Shown piece by piece: positions 52,998-61,665 of a stretch of 64,000 nt of DNA. Positions within the stretch are counted from its first letter, which is position 1. Each line of letters starts with the position of its first letter. The notes under the pieces are model-generated. The model made no database searches. It saw nothing but the letters and a program-made list of their open reading frames with translations, and was not told where the DNA came from. This DNA is from an uncultured Maribacter sp. (GTDB taxonomy: Bacteria; Bacteroidota; Bacteroidia; Flavobacteriales; Flavobacteriaceae): assembly GCA_947498505.1 (NCBI GenBank), contig CANMKG010000006.1, positions 216,241-280,240 of the forward strand. Reading direction: 5' to 3'. The translations under genes and the position numbers were made by a program.

Positions 52998-53071
52998 TCC
53001 TCCTTAGCTCAGTTGGTTAGAGCATCTGACTGTTAATCAGAGGGTCCTTGGTTCGAGCCCAAGAGGGGGAG
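52998..53071 (+). tRNA. tRNA-Asn (GTT)
   Basis: A 74-nt cloverleaf is present: acceptor TCCTCCT with AGGGGGA, D-arm GCTC..GAGC, anticodon arm TCTGA-CTGTTAA-TCAGA with anticodon GTT (53032-53034), variable GGGTC, T-arm CTTGG-TTCGAGC-CCAAG and discriminator G71. The CCA end is not encoded. One G-T pair lies in the acceptor stem. It reads AAC and AAT codons. Confidence 0.97.
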
Positions 53072-53079
53072 CAAAACAA

Positions 53080-53109
53080 AAGCCTTTACAGCAATGTAAA
53101 GGCTTTTTT
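53080..53109 (+). terminator. Intrinsic terminator after tRNA-Asn
   Basis: Perfect 11-bp stem AAGCCTTTACA (53080-53090) with TGTAAAGGCTT (53095-53105), loop gcaa, then TTTT. Confidence 0.92.
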
Positions 53110-53176
53110 GGTTTTATGAATTAACTTATCTAGGTTTATCTATATAAGAATGGCTTATTATAAGCTATTCGTTTTT

Positions 53177-56050
53177 TTATTCTGGAACATAAGTTTGGTC
53201 AGTAGTCATGAGCCATTGATCCATTCTAAAGCCATCTTCACGCATTGCAAAAGAAATAAGGTGTTCTCCTGCTTTTTTAATGTTTAAATGTATTTTTTGA
53301 GGAACACCACAGTGTACTTCTTCAGTACGTTGTGCAGATGACCATGTCCAGGCATTTTTGCCTTCGCACCATTGCATACGAGCACCACTTTCTGGCCATT
53401 CACCATCAAGGCCCACATGAATGCCATTATCCTCTGAGCCTGTGGAATAGGCTCTTACCCATATATGATATTTCCCCGGCGTGGTAATATTTACTTTGTA
53501 TGACACAATACCTCCGGTACCTGGCTCCGGGAAAAAATTCTCACCTTTTATTAATTTATCATCATGCGTTACACGTGTGTCGGGCAAAGCGGCAACGTAT
53601 TTTTGTCCACTTGCCATTTTGTAATATGTGTTATGCGCTTTTTTTTTTGAGCTTATTTTCCAATCTCTTTTGGTGTTGTTAGCCGTTTTGTAATGAAAAG
53701 CTTCGCCTTCTACTTTAAGAAGTCCCTTTTTTTCTTCAAAAGCAGGCATGCTAGCGAGTTGTTTATCCATAGAAAAATCTACTGGCGTAGCAATTAGCTT
53801 TTTCCATCTTCCTCGAGACCATGCTGTTTCATCATTTTCAGGAATGCGACCGTTAGTCACTGCTTTAGATGCTATTTCAATTACATCATTTTTTAATAAA
53901 AAAAAACCGCCCAAATTATGATTAACCATGGCATATGAAGCATCAGAGGTAGTATTTACTAAAGTGCCAATAATTTTTCCATTAATCTTAACTACATACG
54001 AGGATTCTCCATCATTTTCAGTAAGTGTAACTAACGATAAATTGTATTTACCATTTTCTCCATTAAAAACGGTTTTGGCAGTCGCATATTCGTCTCTGAA
54101 AGCTTTATTGGAGGCATCAATAGCTAAAGCTCCATTTTTCGTATCGGTATAATAAATTGCTTTTGCGTTATTTGAAGAATTTACTTCGAAGTTTTTAAGG
54201 GCATCTAGAACATAAACGCTTTTATTTTTTTTTGTTATTCCTGCTACGGTAACAGGTTTTTTGGTTGTTAGCAAGGCTACCCAGTCTTTTTCTTTTGAAG
54301 GAGGAAACCCTATGGAAACTATCTTGCCACCTCTAACTTTTCGCACTGTTCCTTTTTGCAGTTTACCTCCCTTACGAGGGTTGTACCATTGTACCGAAAA
54401 AGAAGTGTTAACTCCAGTTAAATCTATTTTAGTTTCTTTAATTTTTGGGAGGTAAATAGCGTAAATACTACCTTCTTTTGCTAATACATAATCTTCAGAA
54501 TTTTTGGTTAATTCATCCGCAGACTTCATCTTATTATAAGGCAAATGCATTCTAAAAAACTCTAAAGCGTAACGGGTTTGGTCCCATAGAATGTCTCTTG
54601 AGCGTAAATCTTCACAATTAAGGTCGTTATGTGCATACTTGTAACCAAAGTACCATTCCACACCAGCGCCACCAGCCATGAGATTACCCCATAGAACTTC
54701 TTTTCGCATTTCAAAATGTTCAGAATCGTCAGCATCGGGGATAGCCCCCGCATTTGCAGGTCCAATTTCATCTAAACTTGTAACCCAAATATGATTTGCT
54801 TCTTCCGAAGCTTGTATCCAATGCTTAGTAAGTTCATGTGTATTTTTTGGTGCATGAATTTGTAATGATGGACCTGTGATATGCTGATACCCAAGAACAG
54901 GTTCTAAAATTTCGATTTGTGCTTTGGTTGATGCATGTGTATGCAAAGCAACATGATTTTTATACGGGTCATTAGTGCTCAAGTATTTTGCCATGGCTTT
55001 GCGGTCGTCATCGTCTTGCGCTTTTGGAGACCATGTTTCATAACCATTTTCTTCACCTAAATTCCAGGTAACACCTAAATGATGCGAGAATCTGGCAATA
55101 AGTTCTCTATAGTATAATTTTCGTTGCGTTTTGGTTTCGCCCAAGTCTAGTAAAAGCTCATTTTCAGTTTCTTGAGTCATTACATGTAACATGATACCTA
55201 ATTTATCCATATGGTCAAAAACTATTTCCCATTGATCTAACTTACTACAGTCAAAACGGTAACGTTCATTTACATTATTCCAGGGCCATACGTCTTTACC
55301 ATCACCTTGTACATTCATGGTTAAAAAGTATAAAGAACCCATGCCTTTTGCGGCTAAATAGTTTAGAGCTCCTATTATGTTTTTACCTTTTCCACCTTGC
55401 CATACAGGGTCTCCATTTTTCCAATCTTTAGCGTGCGGTTCAAATTTATGAGTGGCTGGAGTTTGGTCAAACTCATAATATCCTAGAAAGTTTTCAGGAC
55501 TTCCTGCTCCTCCTTTTACTAAATACTCTTTGTTGCCCGAAAATTGTAGGTAACGTTCTCCAACGTATTGAAGTCTTCCTTTGCTTCTAAAATCGACTCC
55601 TGTTTTGTCCGTTTTAACAATGGTGAAACTACCTTTTGCCCCATCAAATGCAACCGCTTCTCCAGCATTAACATCATCGTTTACAGCGATGGCTTCTCCT
55701 TTTCGGAATGATGCTTCATAGCTCCATTCTCCAGTTTGGTCCGGACGGAATCTAACTTTCCATACTTGCCCTGCATCAGCACTAGTTTCTGCTGCATTTC
55801 CGTCTGCAGCATAAAATCCGGGAACGGTATATGTTTTACTTCCATTTTTAAAAGTGACATTAAGACGATAGTTTAAAAAGGGATTTTCGCTATCATTTTC
55901 AGAGATATTATCTCCTTCAAAACTAAGCGTTACTTTATGCCATTGTTTCAGTTCTCCTTCAACGGTAACTTTTTGTGCTTTTACGAAGCCAAATAGGATA
56001 CTTGTAAAAAGTAAAGTGGTTACTATTTTTTTAATTCTAATACATCTCAT
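53177..56050 (-). CDS. DUF5060 glycoside hydrolase-like secreted protein
   Basis: The 957-aa protein has a signal peptide (about residues 1-25, ending FGFVKA). The N-terminal DUF5060 beta-sandwich (about 28-120; WHKVTLSFEGDNISENDSENPFLNYRLNVTF by position 37-67) precedes a TIM barrel (about 160-520) with likely catalytic acids in TWNLGEENGYETW (acid/base) and IWVTSLDEIGPANAG (nucleophile). The C-terminal part (about 600-957) holds two further beta domains, the last resembling a carbohydrate-binding module. The pattern fits apiosidase-like and ulvan- or alginate-linked families; the sugar is not known. It is the last gene of the LacI-controlled operon. Confidence 0.8.
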   Translation of the reverse strand: MRCIRIKKIVTTLLFTSILFGFVKAQKVTVEGELKQWHKVTLSFEGDNISENDSENPFLNYRLNVTFKNGSKTYTVPGFYAADGNAAETSADAGQVWKVRFRPDQTGEWSYEASFRKGEAIAVNDDVNAGEAVAFDGAKGSFTIVKTDKTGVDFRSKGRLQYVGERYLQFSGNKEYLVKGGAGSPENFLGYYEFDQTPATHKFEPHAKDWKNGDPVWQGGKGKNIIGALNYLAAKGMGSLYFLTMNVQGDGKDVWPWNNVNERYRFDCSKLDQWEIVFDHMDKLGIMLHVMTQETENELLLDLGETKTQRKLYYRELIARFSHHLGVTWNLGEENGYETWSPKAQDDDDRKAMAKYLSTNDPYKNHVALHTHASTKAQIEILEPVLGYQHITGPSLQIHAPKNTHELTKHWIQASEEANHIWVTSLDEIGPANAGAIPDADDSEHFEMRKEVLWGNLMAGGAGVEWYFGYKYAHNDLNCEDLRSRDILWDQTRYALEFFRMHLPYNKMKSADELTKNSEDYVLAKEGSIYAIYLPKIKETKIDLTGVNTSFSVQWYNPRKGGKLQKGTVRKVRGGKIVSIGFPPSKEKDWVALLTTKKPVTVAGITKKNKSVYVLDALKNFEVNSSNNAKAIYYTDTKNGALAIDASNKAFRDEYATAKTVFNGENGKYNLSLVTLTENDGESSYVVKINGKIIGTLVNTTSDASYAMVNHNLGGFFLLKNDVIEIASKAVTNGRIPENDETAWSRGRWKKLIATPVDFSMDKQLASMPAFEEKKGLLKVEGEAFHYKTANNTKRDWKISSKKKAHNTYYKMASGQKYVAALPDTRVTHDDKLIKGENFFPEPGTGGIVSYKVNITTPGKYHIWVRAYSTGSEDNGIHVGLDGEWPESGARMQWCEGKNAWTWSSAQRTEEVHCGVPQKIHLNIKKAGEHLISFAMREDGFRMDQWLMTTDQTYVPE

Positions 56051-56111
56051 TGTTCTGATTTTTATAAAATGATTTCAAGTAATTTTTATAACAAACATTA
56101 TTGTTCGCTTG

Positions 56112-57140
56112 CTATGATATTTTTATTGGTAGCCCTTTTTCATTAGAGTCATATACTTTTTCTAAAACTTCTAGGTTTTTTAGATAAGCACTAACATTAG
56201 TTTCAAAAGGTTTGTTTGTATTAAGAGCGTTGATAAAATGTTGTTGTGTTGCATAAACACAATCTCCGGCAAAATTTATTTTTTGGAAATTATAAACGTG
56301 CTCTTTTTCTTTTTCTCCCAGTAGCTGTACAGTAATACGACCATCTTCATATAACCGTAAGCTTCCTTTGTTTCCTTCAAGAAGTACATTGCCAAATGTT
56401 AATCGGGCATTTTCAGCAGTACTTTCATTATATCGGTTAGCGTCAATAAATCCGAGTCCTCCATTTTTAAAATCAAACTGAACCCAACCAAAATCCTCCC
56501 CTTTTATATTGTTGTTTAAACGCTTTAAACGCGCGTAGACTTGAGAAATTTCTCCCCCTAAATACCTAAACACATCAATAAAGTGAATACCTGTTTCAAA
56601 CATCAATAGTTTTTTCATTTCCCTGAAATAGGGTTGTCTGTTCATATAAGCATCAGGTTGCCAGCCGTCACCCATACGCATTCTTAGGTTAAATGTATGG
56701 ATTTGATTTCCAATGATGTTTTTATCTAATAGCTTTCTAATTTCTCTGTACCATGGCATGAATCTAAAATTCTCATGAACCATCATTCTTATTTCAGAAT
56801 TTTCTATTGTAGATGCAATTGCTTTGGATTCAGATAAGGTGGGAGCCAGGGGTTTTTGGCAGATAATATGAATTTTATATTGAATGGCTAATTTGCATAA
56901 ATCTAGGTGCGTTTCTGGTGGGGTAATAATGTCTACAAAATCTGGTTTTTGCTCCTGAAACATAGTCTCAACATCATTATAATAAGATGCAATATTGAAG
57001 TTTTTGGCAACAGCTGTAGCTTTTTCAATATTTGTGTCACAAACCGCTAAAATTTCAACACCATCTAAACGATTCCACGCCTCATAATGAAATTGACTAA
57101 AGTAACCTGCTCCAATGCAAACGCCTTTTAATTTTTTCAT
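56112..57140 (-). CDS. Gfo/Idh/MocA-family oxidoreductase
   Basis: The 342-aa NAD(P)-dependent enzyme has a Rossmann N-terminal domain (GVCIGAGYFSQFHYEAW, about 5-21) and the catalytic-lysine motif written CQKPLAPT (about 94-101; E-K-P in most members, here Q-K-P with the Lys kept). The C-terminal alpha/beta domain carries ETGIHFIDVFRYLGGEISQVYARL. Members oxidise or reduce sugars and inositols; D-apiose dehydrogenase is one example. It lies between the MFS transporter and the DUF5060 protein, which suggests it works on the sugar that the hydrolase releases. Confidence 0.88.
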   Translation of the reverse strand: MKKLKGVCIGAGYFSQFHYEAWNRLDGVEILAVCDTNIEKATAVAKNFNIASYYNDVETMFQEQKPDFVDIITPPETHLDLCKLAIQYKIHIICQKPLAPTLSESKAIASTIENSEIRMMVHENFRFMPWYREIRKLLDKNIIGNQIHTFNLRMRMGDGWQPDAYMNRQPYFREMKKLLMFETGIHFIDVFRYLGGEISQVYARLKRLNNNIKGEDFGWVQFDFKNGGLGFIDANRYNESTAENARLTFGNVLLEGNKGSLRLYEDGRITVQLLGEKEKEHVYNFQKINFAGDCVYATQQHFINALNTNKPFETNVSAYLKNLEVLEKVYDSNEKGLPIKIS

Positions 57141-57143
57141 GTT

Positions 57144-58412
57144 TTAATAGGTTGAAAAGTGTTTTTGAGGTTTCATCTTTGACCATAAAAATATAGCTAA
57201 AACGTTTAGAATTGCACCAATCACAAAAAATGGCGTAGTGGAGTTTGTCCAAGATTGTAAATATGGAAAGGCAAGAGCTGTTAAAAAAGCGCCTACGTTA
57301 CCTGCCATATTCATAGTTCCAGATACGGTTCCAGCATTTTCTTTACCAATATCAACACAAAATGCCCAAGAAGGAGGTAAGGTCATATCAGCACCAAAAA
57401 TGGCAATACTTAAAAAGGCAATTGCTCCAACGGCACTATCCATGTATATGCTTCCTAAAAGACCAATACCCGCTAAAAGAAAGCCTATAGAAGCTGGCAA
57501 AATACGAGACTTATTCCAGTTGCCATTTTTATAAATACGATCACTTAACCAACCTGCTGTCCAGTTTCCGAATGCACCAAAAATTAGAGGTATTGATGTA
57601 TAAAATCCCGCTTCAAGCGTATTGAGATTATATTCTGTTTTTATGTGTGGGAACAACCAAGTGAGCGCAAAGAAAAAGGTGAAATTACTGCAAAAATATT
57701 GTCCCATGGCGAGCCACATATTTTTGGATTTAAGTAGTTCTTTAATGTCTATTTTGTTTACGACATCATCTGTTTCTTTCTGCTGGCGATTGTCCAATAT
57801 ATATTGTTTTTCTGCAACAGAAATTCCAGAATGGTCTTCAGGGTTGTCTCTAAACATAAAATACCAAACACTTGCCCAAACAATGCCTACACCACCAAGT
57901 ATCATAAATGAAGTGCTCCATCCAAAATAGTCAATCATCCACGCAACTAGTGGTAGCGCAAATGCGGCGCCTAACCTAGATCCTGAAAAATTAATTCCTG
58001 TAACAATACCTCTTTCTTGCAAAGGAATCCAGCTGAAAATTGCTCTGGAAATACCCGGAAATGCCCCTGCTTCTCCAGCTCCAAATAGGAATCTGACAAT
58101 TAAAAGAGAAATAAAGTTCCAAGCTAACCCCGTTAGGGCTGTAAAGGCAGACCATATGGTAACAATCACAGAAAGTACTTTTCTTGGGCCAAGTTTGTCG
58201 GCTAACATTCCAGACGGAGTTTGAAATAGCGCATACCCTAAAGAAAAAGCTGCTAAAACCCAACCCATTTGTTTGTCGCTAAGTCCTAGTGATTCAGAAA
58301 TAGGGTCTTTAGCAACAGAAATACAAACGCGATCTATGTACAGTAAAAGGGCAAGTAAAAATGTGCCTATTACCATGAAATATCTTCTGGGAAAGTACTT
58401 GCCTTTGGTCAT
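57144..58412 (-). CDS. MFS transporter (ACS/hexuronate-type)
   Basis: The 422-aa protein has twelve membrane helices. The N-terminal YIDRVCISVAKDPISESLGLSDKQMGWVLAAFSLGYALFQTPSGMLADKLGPRKVL (by position 26-82) is typical of the anion:cation symporter family that takes up organic acids such as hexuronates and glucarate. A central loop separates the halves at about 195-220. It overlaps the kinase gene by 4 nt, so uptake of an acid sugar and its phosphorylation are probably coupled. Confidence 0.9.
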   Translation of the reverse strand: MTKGKYFPRRYFMVIGTFLLALLLYIDRVCISVAKDPISESLGLSDKQMGWVLAAFSLGYALFQTPSGMLADKLGPRKVLSVIVTIWSAFTALTGLAWNFISLLIVRFLFGAGEAGAFPGISRAIFSWIPLQERGIVTGINFSGSRLGAAFALPLVAWMIDYFGWSTSFMILGGVGIVWASVWYFMFRDNPEDHSGISVAEKQYILDNRQQKETDDVVNKIDIKELLKSKNMWLAMGQYFCSNFTFFFALTWLFPHIKTEYNLNTLEAGFYTSIPLIFGAFGNWTAGWLSDRIYKNGNWNKSRILPASIGFLLAGIGLLGSIYMDSAVGAIAFLSIAIFGADMTLPPSWAFCVDIGKENAGTVSGTMNMAGNVGAFLTALAFPYLQSWTNSTTPFFVIGAILNVLAIFLWSKMKPQKHFSTY

Positions 58413-59791
58413 GTTATTTTATTTATAAGATTATACAAAGCATCATCACCGCCAACATTACCTGGAAAAATTATATAGTGCATATTTGGAAATTTGGCTT
58501 CGTTTCCTAATTTCCATACGGGCAAACCCTTTATGATTTGTCCTACTACTTTTGCACGCGTTATATTTAGCGCTTTTACTGCTATATCACTTGAGGTAAT
58601 ACCTCCTTTTGCTATAATAAAGCGAGGTTCTATTTGTAAATTTTTTACAATAGAGATTAAGAAACCTGAAACCAGATTTACAATTTTTAAGCTTTCTTGT
58701 TTTGTTTTACCTGTAATGACTTGTCTACCTGTATAAACTACAACTGTTTTTCCGTTTTTAATTTGTTTGTCTATGTTTTTGGAAATTTCAAGCAGTTTAT
58801 TGGCTGAGGTGCTATTCTCCAGTAATTGGGTTACATTTAATTCAAAAAAATCGGCATCTAATTTTTTCGTAATATGGTTTAATTGCGCCGTGGTTTTTGG
58901 AACATAAGAACCAATAACAACTAGTCCGCCATTTGTGTTGTTGTTATTCTGAATTGCTTTTTTTGAGAGCAATTCTTTAGGAGGAATTCCAGCTATGGCA
59001 TTTACAAAAGATGCTGCGGTTCTATAAATTAATGGAGTGTTACTTTTTAGACATGCAAGGGCAATGTTTCCTAAGTCACCATAGGTTGTAGCATTGGCAA
59101 TATAACATTTATGATTGTTATCTAAAGCATTAGATAATTGACTGGAATCATTGTTTCTGATACTATCAAGACCAAAACTATATACCATTTTAGAAGGTAC
59201 TTGGCTATTGGTTTTTTCTTGAATCCAGTCTTTTAAATTGGAATTTTTATAACCAAAAGTGCTGTCGTTTGCAAATGGCGTTTCCCCTGCTGGAGTAAAA
59301 GTATCACCCTCACGAACATAATGTATATCGTTAAAAGTATACCTTCCGCCTTCAAAAAATGCTGGAATTAGCATATGTTTTGCAGAGTGTAATCCTAATC
59401 CTTTGGCTAGGGCATCTACTTCACTCGGGTAATGTCCTCTTAAAGTGGAGTCGCTTCTACTGATAACAATAAGCTTTTTATGATGCTTTGCAGCCATTGT
59501 TTTTAAACGTTTTCCCAATAATTTTCCCAATTCATTTGCCTCATCACTCTGAAGACTTCGGGAGTTGGTAAGTATAAAAAACAGCGGACTGTGTTTTATT
59601 TGATTTTCGATTGCATTTTCTGTCCATTGCGTAATAACAGGAACATTGTAAAGTGTTTGCGTTCCTGTTGGGTCATCATCTAAAACTACAATAGTTTTGG
59701 GATTACTTTTTAATTCCTCAAGAATATCATTTAAATGACCAATGTTAGGTTCACCTTCACGAATAGATTGTAAAATGGCTTTATTGGTCAT
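58409..59791 (-). CDS. DUF1537 four-carbon acid-sugar kinase
   Basis: The 460-aa protein has the two-domain DUF1537 layout: an N-terminal substrate domain (TIVVLDDDPTGTQTLYNVPVITQWTE, about 33-58; RSDSTLRGHYPSEVDAL) and a C-terminal ATP domain (FIIAKGGITSSDIAVKALNITRAKVVGQIIKGLPVWKLG and FPGNVGGDDALYNLI). Known members phosphorylate D- or L-threonate, D-erythronate, or 3-oxo-isoapionate at C4. The exact substrate is not told by sequence. It starts 4 nt after the cyclase-family gene and overlaps the MFS gene. Confidence 0.9.
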   Translation of the reverse strand: MTNKAILQSIREGEPNIGHLNDILEELKSNPKTIVVLDDDPTGTQTLYNVPVITQWTENAIENQIKHSPLFFILTNSRSLQSDEANELGKLLGKRLKTMAAKHHKKLIVISRSDSTLRGHYPSEVDALAKGLGLHSAKHMLIPAFFEGGRYTFNDIHYVREGDTFTPAGETPFANDSTFGYKNSNLKDWIQEKTNSQVPSKMVYSFGLDSIRNNDSSQLSNALDNNHKCYIANATTYGDLGNIALACLKSNTPLIYRTAASFVNAIAGIPPKELLSKKAIQNNNNTNGGLVVIGSYVPKTTAQLNHITKKLDADFFELNVTQLLENSTSANKLLEISKNIDKQIKNGKTVVVYTGRQVITGKTKQESLKIVNLVSGFLISIVKNLQIEPRFIIAKGGITSSDIAVKALNITRAKVVGQIIKGLPVWKLGNEAKFPNMHYIIFPGNVGGDDALYNLINKIT

Positions 59792-59794
59792 AAC

Positions 59795-60430
59795 TTATTC
59801 TATAGCGATTACTCTGGCTGGTGCGCCATCACCATTTTCTACTTTTAGGGGCAGTGCAATTAAGGTTACTTTGTTTTTAGATAGCTGCTCAAGATTAGTG
59901 AGCCCTTCTACAATTACCACATTGTTATCCATTAAAATGGTATGGATTTCCGTAACCTCGTTTATGTTATTTACATCAGCAACTGAAGGAGGTTCAACGC
60001 CTAATATATTCACTCCTTTTTTGCCAAACCAAAGCGCTAATTCTGGGCTAATTTTAGGCAGTTGATTTCGATAAGCATCTGTGCCTAATTTTTTGCTCCA
60101 ACCCGTATGCAACAAAACACTCTGCCCTTTTTGAACATTGGTTGCTATAGGGTTCATATCTGCTACGGTTAGCGTTTGGGAGGGCTGAACATGTCTTAAA
60201 TCTACAACCCATGCTTCCGAGATAAACCTATTAACTGGAATAGTATCTATAGTTTGATTGTTAACTTCAAAGTGTACGGGAGCATCCATATGAGTGCCGC
60301 TATGCGAATAAAGATGCAGCGTTGTGGCATTCCAGCCATCAGTTGCTACGGTTTTCGCAGGGGTAATGGATACTCCGCTTACATTTGAGTTAATAGGTAA
60401 TGTAAGATCAATAATTTTTTTATCGATCAT
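59795..60430 (-). CDS. Cyclase-family metal-dependent hydrolase
   Basis: The 211-aa protein belongs to the kynurenine formamidase-like cyclase family. The metal motif H-S-G-T-H-M-D-A-P-x-H is complete (HSGTHMDAPVHF, about 43-54). Members hydrolyse amides or lactones with Zn or Mn. In this operon a lactonase role on an aldonolactone made by the dehydrogenase is reasonable but inferred. Six nt separate it from the dehydrogenase stop, 3 nt from the kinase. Confidence 0.85.
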   Translation of the reverse strand: MIDKKIIDLTLPINSNVSGVSITPAKTVATDGWNATTLHLYSHSGTHMDAPVHFEVNNQTIDTIPVNRFISEAWVVDLRHVQPSQTLTVADMNPIATNVQKGQSVLLHTGWSKKLGTDAYRNQLPKISPELALWFGKKGVNILGVEPPSVADVNNINEVTEIHTILMDNNVVIVEGLTNLEQLSKNKVTLIALPLKVENGDGAPARVIAIE

Positions 60431-60436
60431 ATAATT

Positions 60437-61516
60437 TTAGGCTATTACAGTTTTTGATGTTTGAATAAACTCAGCTACACGGTTAGCAATGTCCGTTGTT
60501 GATGCAGTTCCGCCAAGGTCTTTTGTTAAGTTTCCTTGAGCCGTTGCATGCTCAATACCTGCTACAATATCTTTTGCAGCTTCTTTTTCTCCTAAGTGTT
60601 CTAACATTATGGCTGCAGACCATATTTGACCAATAGGATTTGCAATATTTTGACCTGCTATATCTGGAGCGGAACCATGAATTGGCTCAAACATTGATGG
60701 AAATTCACTTTCCGGATTAATGTTTCCACTTCCACCTAAACCTAAACTTCCCATAATGGCTCCACCTAGGTCAGATAAGATGTCTCCAAATAAGTTTGTT
60801 GTAAGTATTACATCAAAAACTTCTGGACGCAATACAAAACTAGCCGATGCATTATCTATATACATTTTATGATACTCAACATCTGGATATTGTTCCGCAA
60901 CTTCAGCAATAACTTTATCCCAATACGCTAAACTATTTATAAGTGTATTAGACTTGGTTACGTTAGTTACTCTGTTTTTTCTTTTTCTAGCCAATTTAAA
61001 GGAGTAATGCGCAATACGTTCTATGCCAAATCGGGTAAAAATACTAGTATCCATAGCCATACCTTCTGCTTGATCTGGGTACATGGTTGTTCCTGTTTGT
61101 ACAAATTCACCTTCATTATTTTCTCGTACAACAACAAAATCTATATCCTCACTTTTTTTAGCACGCAACGGACTTTCTAAACCTGCAAATAGTTTTACTG
61201 GTCTGTAGTTTACATATTGCTTAAAGGTTGTACGTACTTTAAATGTATAGTCTCTTGCAGGTAGCGTGTCATCAATTTCAGGAAGACCAACAGCTCCAAA
61301 GAAAATAGCGTCAAAGCCTTTGAGTTCTTCTAGGGCATTATCTGCCATAAATTTTCCATGGGCTTTGTAGTAACCAGCACCATATGGAAACATTTTTTTT
61401 TCAATAGTTATACCATGTTTTTCTGCTACTGCATCTAATACAGCCACGCCAGCTGGAACAATTTCGGCGCCAATACCGTCGCCATTTATTACGGCAATTT
61501 TATACGTTTTACTCAT
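60437..61516 (-). CDS. Isocitrate/isopropylmalate-type beta-decarboxylating dehydrogenase (tartrate dehydrogenase-like)
   Basis: The 359-aa enzyme oxidises a beta-hydroxy acid with NAD and releases CO2. Motifs: N-terminal VINGDGIGAEIVPAG (about 8-22), substrate part FKQYVNYRPVKLF, VVRENNEGEFVQTG, the metal part NLFGDILSDLGGAIMGSLGLGGSGNIN and the NAD part FEPIHGSAPDIAGQNIANPIGQI (by position, about 264-286). It is closest in text to tartrate/D-malate dehydrogenases. The start is ATG 61516; the longer frame to 61582 runs into a -7 box (61580-61587) and an operator. First gene of the LacI-divergent operon. Confidence 0.88.
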   Translation of the reverse strand: MSKTYKIAVINGDGIGAEIVPAGVAVLDAVAEKHGITIEKKMFPYGAGYYKAHGKFMADNALEELKGFDAIFFGAVGLPEIDDTLPARDYTFKVRTTFKQYVNYRPVKLFAGLESPLRAKKSEDIDFVVVRENNEGEFVQTGTTMYPDQAEGMAMDTSIFTRFGIERIAHYSFKLARKRKNRVTNVTKSNTLINSLAYWDKVIAEVAEQYPDVEYHKMYIDNASASFVLRPEVFDVILTTNLFGDILSDLGGAIMGSLGLGGSGNINPESEFPSMFEPIHGSAPDIAGQNIANPIGQIWSAAIMLEHLGEKEAAKDIVAGIEHATAQGNLTKDLGGTASTTDIANRVAEFIQTSKTVIA

Positions 61517-61528
61517 GAGAAGTGTAAA

Positions 61529-61547
61529 TTTGCGCAAAAATTGCGCA
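61529..61547. promoter_or_regulatory. LacI-type operator, operon side (tandem dyads)
   Basis: Two TGCGCA dyads, at 61531-61536 and 61542-61547, lie 11 bp apart centre to centre; the first is part of TTTGCGCAAA. They sit in the leader of the operon, downstream of its -7 box. A CG-centred dyad is typical of LacI-family operators. Confidence 0.75.
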
Positions 61548-61579
61548 TTTATTAAAAAATCGAATTCACTGTTAAAACT

Positions 61580-61587
61580 CAAATATA
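61580..61587 (-). promoter_or_regulatory. -7 box of the catabolic operon
   Basis: The minus strand reads TATATTTG, a full TAnnTTTG match 63 nt before the dehydrogenase start, which places the operator in the leader. No clear -33 element. Confidence 0.55.
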
Positions 61588-61628
61588 CTTAAAATAAAAT
61601 GCCATCCTAATTAAATTTAATTATTTTT

Positions 61629-61646
61629 TGCGCAAATTTTTGCGCA
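61629..61646. promoter_or_regulatory. LacI-type operator, regulator side (tandem dyads)
   Basis: Two TGCGCA dyads, at 61629-61634 and 61641-61646, lie 12 bp apart; both are inside TTGCGCAAA-type palindromes. They cover the -33 area of the regulator promoter and point to autoregulation. The same pair occurs 98 nt away on the operon side, so DNA looping is possible. Confidence 0.75.
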
Positions 61647-61653
61647 AAAGTAT

Positions 61654-61661
61654 TATTTTTG
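61654..61661 (+). promoter_or_regulatory. -7 box of the lacI-type gene
   Basis: TATTTTTG matches TAnnTTTG and ends only 4 nt before the ATG at 61666, so the transcript would be nearly leaderless. TTTG at 61627-61630 is 23 nt upstream, a little too far. Confidence 0.4.
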
Positions 61662-61665
61662 CTAT

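Noticed and set aside
52933..53109. tRNA-Asn as an integration site of a mobile element
   Set aside because: No integrase lies nearby and no direct repeat of the tRNA 3' end was noticed in the window; the tRNA is followed by its own terminator.
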